Below the pieces are notes generated by a model. It searched no databases and was not told the DNA's origin. It worked only from the letters and a program-made list of their open reading frames with translations. A stretch of 64,000 nt of DNA from Nitrospiraceae bacterium (GTDB taxonomy: Bacteria; Nitrospirota; Nitrospiria; Nitrospirales; Nitrospiraceae). Positions 32,619 to 40,873 of this stretch are shown here, piece after piece (the first letter of the stretch is position 1; each line of letters starts with the position of its first letter). Made by a program: the position numbers and the translations under genes. The stretch covers positions 310,001 to 374,000 of the forward strand of contig CAKKRE010000016.1 in NCBI GenBank assembly GCA_919902505.1. The letters run 5' to 3'.

Positions 32619-33494
32619 ATGCACAACCATTTCACGGGGGGCGCCATCGGCAGATTCACGCACGTGAGAGGCTGGATCCTGGCCGTCCTGTGCGGGATAA
32701 CTCTGTGGCCCGGCCAATCTCTTCCGGCAGAGCAGGAAGATCGGGAGACGTCCCACACCAGGCAATGGGATTTTGACTCGATCGCTCCGGGAACGCTCCC
32801 CAGTTCGTTCGTGATCGGCACACTCTTCGATGGCCGCCCAGCCGGCGACTGGAAAATCCTCATCACCGACCGCGCGAAGAGCCCCTCCCAAGTGCTCGCA
32901 CAACTGCAGCCGAAAGGAACGGATCAGGCGCACAAGCTCCTCCTCATGGCAGGAACCGAGAGTACCAACATCGATGTCGAAGTGTCGTATTTAGCGGTGG
33001 CGGGAAAAGCCGATTTCGGCGGCGGCCTTGTGTGGCATGCAACAGATGACCGCAACTACTACTTATTGAGAGCCAGCTCGGTCGAACAAAAAATACGCCT
33101 CTACCGTGTCGTGAAGGGAGTACAGCAGATCGTCAAGCAGATCGACCGCCCAGTCTCTGCAACCGGATGGCACAAATTGCGCATCGTACAACGTGGCTGC
33201 GAGCTCAAAGCCCTCTATGACGATGCCATGCTTTTTCACGTGTGCGACCAGACGTTTTCCAACGGACGGATCGGGCTCTGGACGAAAGCCGATGCCGTGA
33301 CCTATTTCGACGACCTGGTCCTTCGACTCCTCGATGCACCCTTCCGAGCGGTCATCCCTCGCACTGAGCAGCCACCGCATCACCATCTGCCTCCAAGGCA
33401 CAAAAAAGGGGCAGCCACCAGAAAGATGACTGCCCCACGAGCTGATACGAAATTAGGCGTTACCAGCGATCGCGCTTGCCCCCGCGATCGTTGA
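32619..33494 (+). CDS. Secreted DUF1080/LamG-like protein
   Basis: About 291 residues from ATG 32619; a frame start at 32490 lacks a signal peptide. After a hydrophobic leader (GWILAVLCGITLWPGQSLPA) comes a jelly-roll domain: WDFDSIAPGTLPSSFVIGTL, then VSYLAVAGKADFGGGLVWHA, YYLLRASSVEQKIRLYRVV, HKLRIVQRGCELKALYDDAM and FSNGRIGLWTKADAVTYFDD. This is the DUF1080 (3-keto-disaccharide hydrolase-type) or concanavalin-like fold that binds sugars; catalytic function is not evident. The basic tail runs over the terminator and the end of the convergent RRM gene, so the last about 30 codons may not be functionally constrained. Confidence 0.72.
   Translation: MHNHFTGGAIGRFTHVRGWILAVLCGITLWPGQSLPAEQEDRETSHTRQWDFDSIAPGTLPSSFVIGTLFDGRPAGDWKILITDRAKSPSQVLAQLQPKGTDQAHKLLLMAGTESTNIDVEVSYLAVAGKADFGGGLVWHATDDRNYYLLRASSVEQKIRLYRVVKGVQQIVKQIDRPVSATGWHKLRIVQRGCELKALYDDAMLFHVCDQTFSNGRIGLWTKADAVTYFDDLVLRLLDAPFRAVIPRTEQPPHHHLPPRHKKGAATRKMTAPRADTKLGVTSDRACPRDR
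33402..33436 (-). terminator. Rho-independent terminator of the RRM gene
   Basis: A 10-bp stem (arms 33408-33417 and 33427-33436, GGGGCAG-type) with a 9-nt loop, followed on the minus strand by TTTTTT. It lies inside the 3' end of the convergent DUF1080-like gene. Confidence 0.85.
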
Positions 33495-33786
33495 ATCCCC
33501 CGCCGCCGCTCCGCCCAGGTCCACCGCCAGAACGGGGCTCCTGAGGACGCGCTTCATTGACCGTCAATGTCCGGCCACCCATGTCCGTCCCATTGAGAGC
33601 CGAAATCGCCTTCTGCGCCTCGTCTGAAGAGGCCATTTCGACGAATCCGAAACCTCTCGATTGGCCGGTAAACTTGTCCGTGATGATACGGGCCGATTCA
33701 ACTGCCCCGTGCACCGCGAACAAATCGCTTAACTGCTGTTCGGTTGCCGAATAGGGCAACCCGCCAACATAAATTTTAGAACCCAT
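33460..33786 (-). CDS. RRM-domain RNA-binding protein
   Basis: 108 residues from ATG 33786, which has GAGGAGG upstream; a frame starts 27 nt earlier. A single RNA recognition motif has RNP2 IYVGGLPYS at the start and RNP1 RGFGFVEM near residue 43. A Gly/Arg-rich tail (SGGGPGRSGGGGFNDRGGKR) follows. Bacterial RRM proteins of this form are often cold- or stress-responsive RNA chaperones. The gene ends in a strong terminator and overlaps the convergent secreted-protein gene by 35 bp. Confidence 0.92.
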   Translation of the reverse strand: MGSKIYVGGLPYSATEQQLSDLFAVHGAVESARIITDKFTGQSRGFGFVEMASSDEAQKAISALNGTDMGGRTLTVNEARPQEPRSGGGPGRSGGGGFNDRGGKRDRW

Positions 33787-34576
33787 GTGGGTCCTCCTCT
33801 TGGGTAGTGACATTGTCTTGAACGAAGGAAAGAAAGGGAAAGGACGGGCCGAAGACGCTAGGTAACGGGGCGACTTGGGTCTGGCTTTCGATTAGATTCC
33901 CGGGCAAGGCAACATCGAGTCAGGCCTGAACTATTTCAACGCATCTCTCACCAGGCCCCAGCGGGAGACGCGGAATAGTACCATGCGTCCCCCCGCCAAA
34001 CAAGCCATGAAATGGAGCCGATCTACCGTTCTACCTTCGACCGGCATCGGTCGGACCGCGACAAGACCAACCGACTCTCAGGCACTCGACGGCACGACAG
34101 TCGCGGTGCCGAGCGGAAAATCCCCTCTCACGTACGGCGCAAATCCCTCATTGCAGATCGCAGCGGTTATCCTATTACCAGCGACAGCGATAGCGGCAGC
34201 CGACTACAGCCGGTACTTGTTACACCGTCTCGGTGGGATCAGAAAAGCCCGGAGAAAATGAAACTCGCAGAGAATGCCCCCTCGTTAGCCGCGCGCAAAC
34301 AGATTTTTCTTGTCCAGTATTACTGGACATATGCTAATATGCGGCGGTGAGGTACCGCCTACGTATTAAGCTCAATGGCCGCCCGCAGCTAGAGGGAATT
34401 GGATCTCGCTCATTCCCCCTACTCACTCGCAAACACAGATACAGGATTATGACGCCTAGTGCCCTGCTTGCGGAATATTCGACAACTCATCGATCGGCAG
34501 CAGGCACGATCGATGAACGCACTCGGAAATCGTCGGCCGCCTCCACTGCGCAGCCCCAGAAACGAGACAGCGCCAC
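33787..34576. other. Long intergenic region with a palindrome and no certain gene
   Basis: About 790 bp between the RRM and acetyltransferase genes. The open frames here (for example 33983-34261, 34012-34350) look random. A GTG frame 34347-34580 (77 codons, basic, low complexity) ends by overlapping the acetyltransferase ATG. It could be a leader peptide or chance. The notable element is the palindrome at 34311-34329 next to a possible -10 (TAATAT, 34335-34340). Confidence 0.45.
34311..34329. promoter_or_regulatory. Perfect 19-bp palindrome, candidate operator
   Basis: TGTCCAGTATTACTGGACA is a perfect inverted repeat around a single central base. It overlaps a likely promoter (extended -10 TGCTAATAT at 34332-34340) reading toward the acetyltransferase/FkbH/ACP cluster. 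Dimeric HTH repressors or LuxR-type factors use sites of this size. The regulator is not identified. Confidence 0.5.
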
Positions 34577-35197
34577 ATGACCGTTCGATCCATACTCATA
34601 CACGTGACAGGGGTGCCGATGCTGGGGACACTCGTCAGGTTCTATCGAGGCATACAGGAACTACGAAACCAGGTCATTGAAGACTGGACCGTGAACAGCC
34701 GCGACTGGACGATGCCCGGATTTCGAGCGATCGCCGTGCATCGCCTCGGCACCTGGCTCGCGAATCGGCGCAGCGGCGTTGTCAAATCCGGACTGCTCAC
34801 GGTGTACCGTGTGCTGTATCGCTATGTGCGCAATCATTACGGGATCGAAATTCCATTGACGGTCACAATCGGCCGGAGACTCTGGCTTGTCCACCAACAC
34901 GGAATCGTCTTTCATTGGAAATCCGAGATTGGAGATGACTGCCTGATCCGCCACGGCGCCACAATCGGGGCGGGATATGGCGGACAAAAGACGTTGCACA
35001 AGGGTCCGAAACTTGGACAACGAGTGGAAGTGGGCCCCGGCGCGGTGATCTTTGCCGGAGTCAAAATCGGCGACGATGCGGTCATCGGCCCGAATGCGGT
35101 GGTGATGTCGGATGTTCCGGCCGGCGCAAGAGTGTTTGCCGAGGCGCCTCGGGTCATACATTTGCCGACCGCTCATCAGGCAGCTCGCAAGAAATAA
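34577..35197 (+). CDS. Serine-acetyltransferase-like left-handed beta-helix acetyltransferase
   Basis: 206 residues from ATG 34577; ATG 34619 (MLGTLVRFYRG) is a possible better start. An N-terminal helical part (QVIEDWTVNSRDWTMPGFR) precedes the hexapeptide-repeat beta-helix (GIEIPLTVTIGRRLWLVHQH, RHGATIGAGYGGQKTLHKGP, VEVGPGAVIFAGVKIGDDAV, IGPNAVVMSDVPAGA). This is the CysE/SAT-like branch that acetylates serine or, in glycan clusters, sugars. Next to FkbH, ACP and Wzt genes, an acyl-modifying role in a surface molecule is as plausible as cysteine synthesis. The cluster reads in one direction from here. Confidence 0.82.
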   Translation: MTVRSILIHVTGVPMLGTLVRFYRGIQELRNQVIEDWTVNSRDWTMPGFRAIAVHRLGTWLANRRSGVVKSGLLTVYRVLYRYVRNHYGIEIPLTVTIGRRLWLVHQHGIVFHWKSEIGDDCLIRHGATIGAGYGGQKTLHKGPKLGQRVEVGPGAVIFAGVKIGDDAVIGPNAVVMSDVPAGARVFAEAPRVIHLPTAHQAARKK

Positions 35198-35321
35198 CGC
35201 CCTACGGCCGGAGAATGAATACGAAGAAACCGAGCGCTATTCACCGTCCAGGGATTAACTCAACCACAGCCGCCTCTTATCCGGCGAGTGTACTGCGTAT
35301 AGAAATGACAGGCCGTCCCTC

Positions 35322-37319
35322 ATGAATATTGCCCGGGCACAATGCGCCGCTTCAGCTCTCACGCCTGAGGCACGTGGCGACGCCTTCCGTAAGAAGGGGC
35401 AGGTCGAACAGGCGATCGAGGCCTATCTGGAGGGTGTGGCGGCTCCCCCATCGGCTGCGCTGTGCCTCAAACTTGCGCGATGTTACGAGCAGATGGCGAA
35501 CTATGCGGAGGCCTGTCGATGGGCTCTTTCCATCGTCGATGCAGGCGATGATTTTACGTCCTGGCAAGCAGGCTGGACATCGTTTCAACGCAATGCACAG
35601 AAGGCCCGGCGACCGGCGGTCAGGTCGGTCAAAGTCGCGCTCCTCGGAAGCTATACCACAACCCAACTGGGCCCGATGTTGTGCCTTGCGGCGGGGAAAC
35701 TCGGTATCCACATCGACCTGTATGAAAGCCGGTACGGGCAATACCAGCAGGACATTCTCGACCACAAGAGCGCCCTCTATGCGTTTAACCCGAATATCGT
35801 CCTCCTTGCGGTTCACGAGGGGGACCTCCATCTTCCTGAATACAGTCAGCGCCCTGAAGAGGACGTTCGACAAGAAGTGAGTCGCTGGACCGGCCTCTGG
35901 CAGATGGTGACCGAACGCTCCCGCGCCCGAATCGTTCAACATAACTTTGCGCTGCCCTGTGAGGTGCCCACAGGCCATCTGGCCACCAGACTTTCCGGAT
36001 CTCGATACATGATGACGCAGGCCGTCAATACGAGGCTGGGGGAAGCGGCTGCGAACACCGTCTCCCTGGTAGATTGCGAGCGTCTTTCGGCGCTCATTGG
36101 AAAACAGCGATGGTGCGATCCACGCTATTGGAATGTGTCGAAACAAGCCGTTGCGCTGGAGGCCCTGCCCCTGCTCGGAAGACATACCGCGGCTGTGATT
36201 GCGTCGGATCTCGGGCTCAGCCGTAAATGTCTGGTGCTGGATTTGGACAATACGTTGTGGGGCGGTGTCATTGCGGAAGACGGATTAGCGGGCATCAAGT
36301 TAGGGCAAGGGCCGGACGGTGAGGCCTTTGTGGCATTTCAGGAGTATCTGCTGAAGCTCAAACGCAAAGGCGTGATCCTGACGGTCTGCTCGAAGAATAA
36401 CCACGCCGATGCCATACAGCCCTTCGAAACACATCCGGAGATGCGACTGAAGCTGCAGGACATCGCCCTCTTCATTGCCAATTGGGAGTCCAAGCCCGAC
36501 AACATCCGCACCATCGCCAAGACGCTGCAAATCGGCTTGGATGCATTAGTTTTCGTCGACGATAACCCTGTCGAACGCGAGATCGTGCGCAAGTTCTTAC
36601 CCGAAGTCGATGTCATCCCGCTGCCGGAAGACCCCTCCTATTACCTCAGAACGCTGGCGGACTATCTCCTGCTCGAGACGAGCTCATTGACCGCCGAAGA
36701 CACGGAGCGGACCGACCAATATCGAGCCCGAGCACAGATCATGGAGTTGGAAGTGGCGGCCGGTTCCATTGAAGATTTTTACCGCAGCCTTCGGATGCAG
36801 GCCATCGTGGTGCCGTTCGATGCATCGCAGTTGCCGCGCATTACCCAACTTATCGGCAAAACTAATCAATTCAATCTCACCACTCGGCGTCACGGCATGG
36901 CACAATTGGAAGCCTTCGTCCTGGACAAGAGTTATGTCCATTTGGCGCTGCGGTTGCGTGATCGCTACACCGACCATGGACTGGTCAGTGTGATGATCGC
37001 GCGACAACAGGGAGACATCCTCGATATCGACACGTGGCTCATGAGCTGTCGGGTCATCGGCCGGACCGTAGAGACGACCATGCTGGAACAGCTCTGTCGG
37101 CGCGCCGCGCAGCTTGGATGCACCTCGCTTCGAGGCACCTACATTCCAACGCAAAAGAATGCGATGGCAGCGGACGCCTATGCCAAGCATGGCTTCGAGC
37201 GAGTCGGGGACAATGAAGGATCCGAAGTCTGGACCTACGACCTGACGACCAAAGGCCTGATCGTCAATGCGTTCGTGAAACCTGTCGACTCCTGGGAGCT
37301 CGCTGATGGCGCCTCCTGA
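35322..37319 (+). CDS. FkbH-like protein (HAD subfamily IIIC phosphatase + GNAT-like domain)
   Basis: 665 residues. The first about 95 residues are TPR-like helices (ARCYEQMANYAEACRWALSI). An SGNH/flavodoxin-like middle part follows. The HAD domain starts at about residue 300 (CLVLDLDNTLWGG, the DxDNT nucleophile motif; ILTVCSKNN; VFVDDNPVERE). The C-terminal GNAT-like domain starts at about residue 520 (LRDRYTDHGLVSVMIA, CTSLRGTYIPTQKNAMAADA). FkbH proteins take 1,3-bisphosphoglycerate and load glyceryl onto an acyl carrier protein. The ACP needed for that is encoded 1.7 kb downstream. The stop overlaps the next start. Confidence 0.9.
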   Translation: MNIARAQCAASALTPEARGDAFRKKGQVEQAIEAYLEGVAAPPSAALCLKLARCYEQMANYAEACRWALSIVDAGDDFTSWQAGWTSFQRNAQKARRPAVRSVKVALLGSYTTTQLGPMLCLAAGKLGIHIDLYESRYGQYQQDILDHKSALYAFNPNIVLLAVHEGDLHLPEYSQRPEEDVRQEVSRWTGLWQMVTERSRARIVQHNFALPCEVPTGHLATRLSGSRYMMTQAVNTRLGEAAANTVSLVDCERLSALIGKQRWCDPRYWNVSKQAVALEALPLLGRHTAAVIASDLGLSRKCLVLDLDNTLWGGVIAEDGLAGIKLGQGPDGEAFVAFQEYLLKLKRKGVILTVCSKNNHADAIQPFETHPEMRLKLQDIALFIANWESKPDNIRTIAKTLQIGLDALVFVDDNPVEREIVRKFLPEVDVIPLPEDPSYYLRTLADYLLLETSSLTAEDTERTDQYRARAQIMELEVAAGSIEDFYRSLRMQAIVVPFDASQLPRITQLIGKTNQFNLTTRRHGMAQLEAFVLDKSYVHLALRLRDRYTDHGLVSVMIARQQGDILDIDTWLMSCRVIGRTVETTMLEQLCRRAAQLGCTSLRGTYIPTQKNAMAADAYAKHGFERVGDNEGSEVWTYDLTTKGLIVNAFVKPVDSWELADGAS

Positions 37320-38877
37320 ATCGCCGTCCGGGGTTCGCGCCTCCCCGCCACATTTGAGCACAGTGTGTTTCACGCCGCAGGATCTCGCCCAGTTCAGCGC
37401 AGCCAGCGGGGATCGAAACCCCCTACATCTCTCCGAAGAATATGCGCGAGCCACACCCTACGGTGAGCCGGTGGTATTCGGCATGCTCGGCGTACTGGCG
37501 GCCCTCGGCCATCTCACCGACCGCCAGGATCGGCTCCTGCAACGCCTCTCGGTCGAGTTTCGCAATCCCCTCGCCGTCGGCATACCTTATCGCCTGGAGG
37601 CGCTCGAAACCTCGGCAGAACGGGCATGCGTAAAACTCTATGACGCCACACGCCTGATGCTGAAGGCGACGTTCTTCTTTGTGTCGGGCCATGGAGACGT
37701 GAGCGCGACGAACGTGCGGGAAGCGGCCTGCTTCACGGAAGCAAAGGATCGAAAGAAGGAGGACCTTCCGGCAGGCACCCGCGTCACCGGCCTATACGGG
37801 CCGGCAACCAGCGAACTGGCAGAGGTGATCGCTCGCTGGAGACTCTCCGAAAAAGGCATTACCGCGATGCAGATCACTGCGATGCTGTGGGCCAGCTTTG
37901 TCGTCGGCATGGAACTCCCCGGGAAACGTGCCGTCTTCTGGCGATTGGAACTCACCTTTCATCCCGAAGACAGACCACCGGACACTCCGCTTTCCTATGA
38001 TGTGACGGTTCAGGACTTCGACGAACGATTTGACCTCTTGCACAGCGCAGGCACGCTCTCCGCGACCGACACCCGTTGCGCGACGGCCGGCATGTGGGCT
38101 TTTGTACGACAGGATTCTCCGCAGCCCTCCCTTCATCGGCTTACAGATCTGTTACCGAGATCAGACCGGCTGAAGGGGAAGGTTGCGTTAGTCATCGGTG
38201 GAAGCCGTGGACTCGGTGCGGCAATCACTCAGGCGCTGGCGTCGCAGGGCTGCACGGTATTTCTGAACTACCATCAATGCAGGGCGGAGGCGGAAAAGAT
38301 TCGGGCGAGCCTTGGAGACGCCTCCCGTCTCATCGAATTAGCTCAGGGGGATGCGTCGGAGATCGAATGGTGCCGAACGTTACGGCAGAGAATTGTCGAG
38401 CGATACGGCGGGCTTGATCTGCTGATAGGCAATGCATCGCCGCCCATCCGCCCGCTCTCGTTCGTGCCGGAGAAGGTCGCGCAGCTTCAGACCTTCCTCG
38501 CGCAGAGTGTCGCGCTGGCCAGTATGCCCATGGCCACGTTTCTCAACGACTTGTCCGAACGCTCGGGCTGGAACGTGCTTGTCTCTTCGGCGTTTGTGAA
38601 AGATCGTCCTGCGGAATGGCCCCACTATGTCACTGCGAAATGTGCGATCGAGGGCCTGGCGCAGTGGGCGGCGGTTCACTCTCCGAAGGTCCATACCCTT
38701 ATCGTCAGACCACCGAAGTTGTTGACGGATCAAACCAACACCACGGTGGGACGGCAGGGCGCGATGGAGGTCGAACGAGCCGCCGCTGCGATCGTCGCAC
38801 GGATCACTTGCCCCGAATCGTCACCCACCGTACAGATACTCGAGACGTTTGAGCTGAATCCTGAGGCTTCGCGATGA
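37306..38877 (+). CDS. MaoC-like hydratase fused to short-chain dehydrogenase
   Basis: 523 residues in three parts. A hot-dog MaoC-like domain spans about 20-130 (FSAASGDRNPLHLSEEYAR, PYGEPVVFGMLGVL, the D-xN-PLH motif). A middle second hot-dog-like part spans about 150-270. An SDR domain runs from about residue 285 (KVALVIGGSRGLGAAITQ cofactor site, NASPPIRPL, catalytic Ser in VSSAFV, YVTAK for Tyr-x3-Lys). It would dehydrate or hydrate and reduce acyl-ACP or acyl-CoA intermediates, as in polyketide-like chain processing. The start lies 14 bp inside the FkbH-like gene, so the two are coupled. Its fused build is unusual and may mean a dedicated beta-processing unit. Confidence 0.85.
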   Translation: MAPPESPSGVRASPPHLSTVCFTPQDLAQFSAASGDRNPLHLSEEYARATPYGEPVVFGMLGVLAALGHLTDRQDRLLQRLSVEFRNPLAVGIPYRLEALETSAERACVKLYDATRLMLKATFFFVSGHGDVSATNVREAACFTEAKDRKKEDLPAGTRVTGLYGPATSELAEVIARWRLSEKGITAMQITAMLWASFVVGMELPGKRAVFWRLELTFHPEDRPPDTPLSYDVTVQDFDERFDLLHSAGTLSATDTRCATAGMWAFVRQDSPQPSLHRLTDLLPRSDRLKGKVALVIGGSRGLGAAITQALASQGCTVFLNYHQCRAEAEKIRASLGDASRLIELAQGDASEIEWCRTLRQRIVERYGGLDLLIGNASPPIRPLSFVPEKVAQLQTFLAQSVALASMPMATFLNDLSERSGWNVLVSSAFVKDRPAEWPHYVTAKCAIEGLAQWAAVHSPKVHTLIVRPPKLLTDQTNTTVGRQGAMEVERAAAAIVARITCPESSPTVQILETFELNPEASR

Positions 38878-38999
38878 CCCTCCGGAACCATTGCGCGACG
38901 AGCAGATCGACCTCCCGCTGCGGCTGCCTCAAGCAGCGTCACGGAACAGGGGTTATGGGAAGATGGTTTCCCAGCGACGACATGATGATGGACATGTGA
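38874..38999 (+). CDS. Possible 41-codon small ORF coupled to the MaoC-SDR gene
   Basis: A 41-residue frame whose ATG overlaps the SDR stop (ATGA) and that ends 27 bp before the ACP start. The predicted product is Cys/Arg/Met-rich (SRSTSRCGCLKQRHG, then SDDMMMDM) and resembles nothing known to me. It could also be a spacer or a decayed frame. Kept only because of the coupling. Confidence 0.2.
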   Translation: MTLRNHCATSRSTSRCGCLKQRHGTGVMGRWFPSDDMMMDM

Positions 39000-39026
39000 C
39001 GATACCACTGAGAGTTGGGGGAATGA

Positions 39027-39263
39027 ATGGAGCTGCACGATCGACTTGAAGAAGTGTTTCGCCAAGTGTTCGACAATGAGACCCTCACGTTGACCAATGA
39101 GATGACGGCACCCGATATCGAAGGCTGGGACTCCGTGGCCCATATCAATCTGATGTTCGGCATCGAACAGGCGTTCGGAGTTCGGTTCAAGGGCAATGAG
39201 TTGGCCGAAATGAAGAATATCGGCGAACTCAAGCAATTCCTGATCGGCAAGGGAGCCAGCTAA
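39027..39263 (+). CDS. Acyl carrier protein
   Basis: 78 residues with the phosphopantetheine site in GWDSVAHINLM (Ser in DSV). The four-helix pattern is intact (LHDRLEEVFRQVFDNETLTL at the start, IEQAFGVRFKGNELAEMKNI later). It is close to the ACPs that accompany FkbH-like proteins. It should carry glyceryl or another acyl group for the FkbH-like enzyme and the MaoC-SDR fusion upstream. GGGGGA precedes ATG 39027. It is the last gene before the MITE. Confidence 0.92.
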   Translation: MELHDRLEEVFRQVFDNETLTLTNEMTAPDIEGWDSVAHINLMFGIEQAFGVRFKGNELAEMKNIGELKQFLIGKGAS

Positions 39264-39328
39264 CCCATACCGCCGCCACGGGTCGATCAACGAACGAAGC
39301 AACAGGAACCTTCGCCGATCTGATTTAG

Positions 39329-39426
39329 GGAAGGTCTGATTAATTGGAAGAACAAGACAGCGACGAGTTAGATTCCCTGTGTTTTAGACGCCGACTGATC
39401 AAAATTGGGAATTAATCAGACCTTCC
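39329..39426. mobile_element. 98-bp MITE with IS5-type ends, target duplication TTAG
   Basis: Perfect 17-bp terminal inverted repeats GGAAGGTCTGATTAATT (39329-39345) and its complement (39410-39426) enclose 64 bp without a reading frame. The element is flanked by direct repeats TTAG (39325-39328 and 39427-39430). The GGAAGGT end and a YTAR-type 4-bp target are typical of the IS5 family. No transposase is present, so it is a non-autonomous element. It lies directly before the ATG of the Wzt-like gene. Confidence 0.85.
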
Positions 39427-39430
39427 TTAG

Positions 39431-40702
39431 ATGAGCAACACCGCTGTCAGCGTCACCGGTCTCTCCAAGCGCTATCGCCTGGGGACGACGCATGCTCAAG
39501 ACGGCTCCCTGGCCGGCGCCTTGACGCGTGGGCTCCGCCGCCTCATCGGTGGGCCGCCGGCGTCCTCCCAGACCCCTGACACGCTGTGGGCGCTGCGCGA
39601 CGTGTCGTTTGAAATCAAAAAAGGCGAAGTCTTCGGAGTCATCGGCACCAACGGCTCGGGTAAAAGCACACTCCTCAAGATCCTCTCGCGGGTGACGGAA
39701 CCCACCCAAGGCCGTGCGCTCATCCACGGCCGATTTTGTGGCTTATTGGAAGTGGGCACGGGCTTTCATCCGGAACTGACCGGTCGCGATAACGTCTTCA
39801 TGAGCGGCGCGATTCTCGGCATGAAGCGGCAGGAGATCGCCCGCAAGTTCGACGAGATCGTGGCGTTTGCCGAAGTGGAGCAGTTCATCGACACGCCGGT
39901 GAAACATTATTCCAGCGGCATGTATGTCCGGTTAGGGTTCTCCGTGCTGGCCCATATGGATCCGGACATTCTGATCGTCGATGAGGTGTTGGCGGTCGGG
40001 GACGTCCGGTTTCAAAAGAAGTGCATGGGGAAGATGGAAGATGTGGGGCAGCATGGGCGGACGGTGATCCTTGTCTCCCACGACATGCCGGCCATCACGC
40101 GGATGTGTGCCCGCGCGATTCTGCTGAACAAGGGGGAGGTCGTGCAGGCAGGGCCGGCGCATGAGGTGGTGAATCACTACCTCCATGCCGGACACATCCA
40201 GCCCGCAGTGGAATGGCCGGATCCAACCCAGGCCCCGGGCAATGACGTCGTTCGCTTGCGCGCCGTGCGGGTCCAGACTGAGTCCGGCATCATCACGGAC
40301 CGATTCGACATTCGAAAACCGATTGATCTCGAAGTGGAATTCGACGTCGTGAAAGGCGGGCATATCTTTGTGCCGGTCTTCAATCTCTACAATGAGGAAG
40401 ATGTCCTTGTTTTTATTGCCCATGACCGGGACCAGGCCTGGCAGCGGACCCCTCGCCCGACGGGTCGCTATACTTCCACGGCCAGAATTCCAGGAAACTG
40501 GCTTGCCGAAGGAATGATGTCGGTCTCATCCCTGATGATGACCGAAGATCCTTTTCGCATGCACCTCCATGCTCCCCGGGCGATTGGATTTCGTGTGGAC
40601 GACAGCGGGACCGGCGATACGGCGCGAGGAGATTTTCACGGTCGGTGGCCGGGAGTCGTTCGGCCGTTGTTGGAGTGGAGAACCACGTATATACCGGGAT
40701 AA
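39431..40702 (+). CDS. Wzt/TagH-like ABC transporter ATP-binding protein with C-terminal substrate domain
   Basis: 423 residues. ATPase domain 1-240: Walker A GTNGSGKST near 75, signature YSSGMYVRLGFSVLAH (Wzt-type variant), Walker B ILIVDEVLAVGD and H-loop VSHD. The C-terminal 170 residues form a Wzt_C-like beta domain (IDLEVEFDVVKGGHIFVPVF, YNEEDVLVFIAHDRD) that in Wzt binds the modified end of the glycan. The matching permease (Wzm) is not in the flanking sequence. The original ribosome site has been displaced by the MITE; the bases before ATG (CCTTCCTTAG) contain no good Shine-Dalgarno sequence. Expression may thus be lowered. Confidence 0.88.
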   Translation: MSNTAVSVTGLSKRYRLGTTHAQDGSLAGALTRGLRRLIGGPPASSQTPDTLWALRDVSFEIKKGEVFGVIGTNGSGKSTLLKILSRVTEPTQGRALIHGRFCGLLEVGTGFHPELTGRDNVFMSGAILGMKRQEIARKFDEIVAFAEVEQFIDTPVKHYSSGMYVRLGFSVLAHMDPDILIVDEVLAVGDVRFQKKCMGKMEDVGQHGRTVILVSHDMPAITRMCARAILLNKGEVVQAGPAHEVVNHYLHAGHIQPAVEWPDPTQAPGNDVVRLRAVRVQTESGIITDRFDIRKPIDLEVEFDVVKGGHIFVPVFNLYNEEDVLVFIAHDRDQAWQRTPRPTGRYTSTARIPGNWLAEGMMSVSSLMMTEDPFRMHLHAPRAIGFRVDDSGTGDTARGDFHGRWPGVVRPLLEWRTTYIPG

Positions 40703-40873
40703 GAACCTGCAGCGCCACAGCAGGGCGGTCCCATGGCGACAACAGGCTTCCCCGTTGTGAGGAAGGCGAATAGGGCCGAGAAGATTCTGCCTCTCCGGAT
40801 GTCTTGCGACAGGCCCATAAACGTGCTACACCAACCGCGCGAGTCCTGGGCAGGACCCAAAGGATAGGACGAG

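Noticed and set aside
34311-34329. A lux box (LuxR site) for quorum sensing
   Set aside because: The size and symmetry fit, but the sequence does not match a lux-box consensus well enough, and no luxR or luxI gene is nearby.
38878-39026. A broken gene between the MaoC-SDR and ACP genes
   Set aside because: One frame gives a passable peptide (EPLRDEQIDLPLRLPQ) but no family could be recognised and 150 bp is too short to decide.
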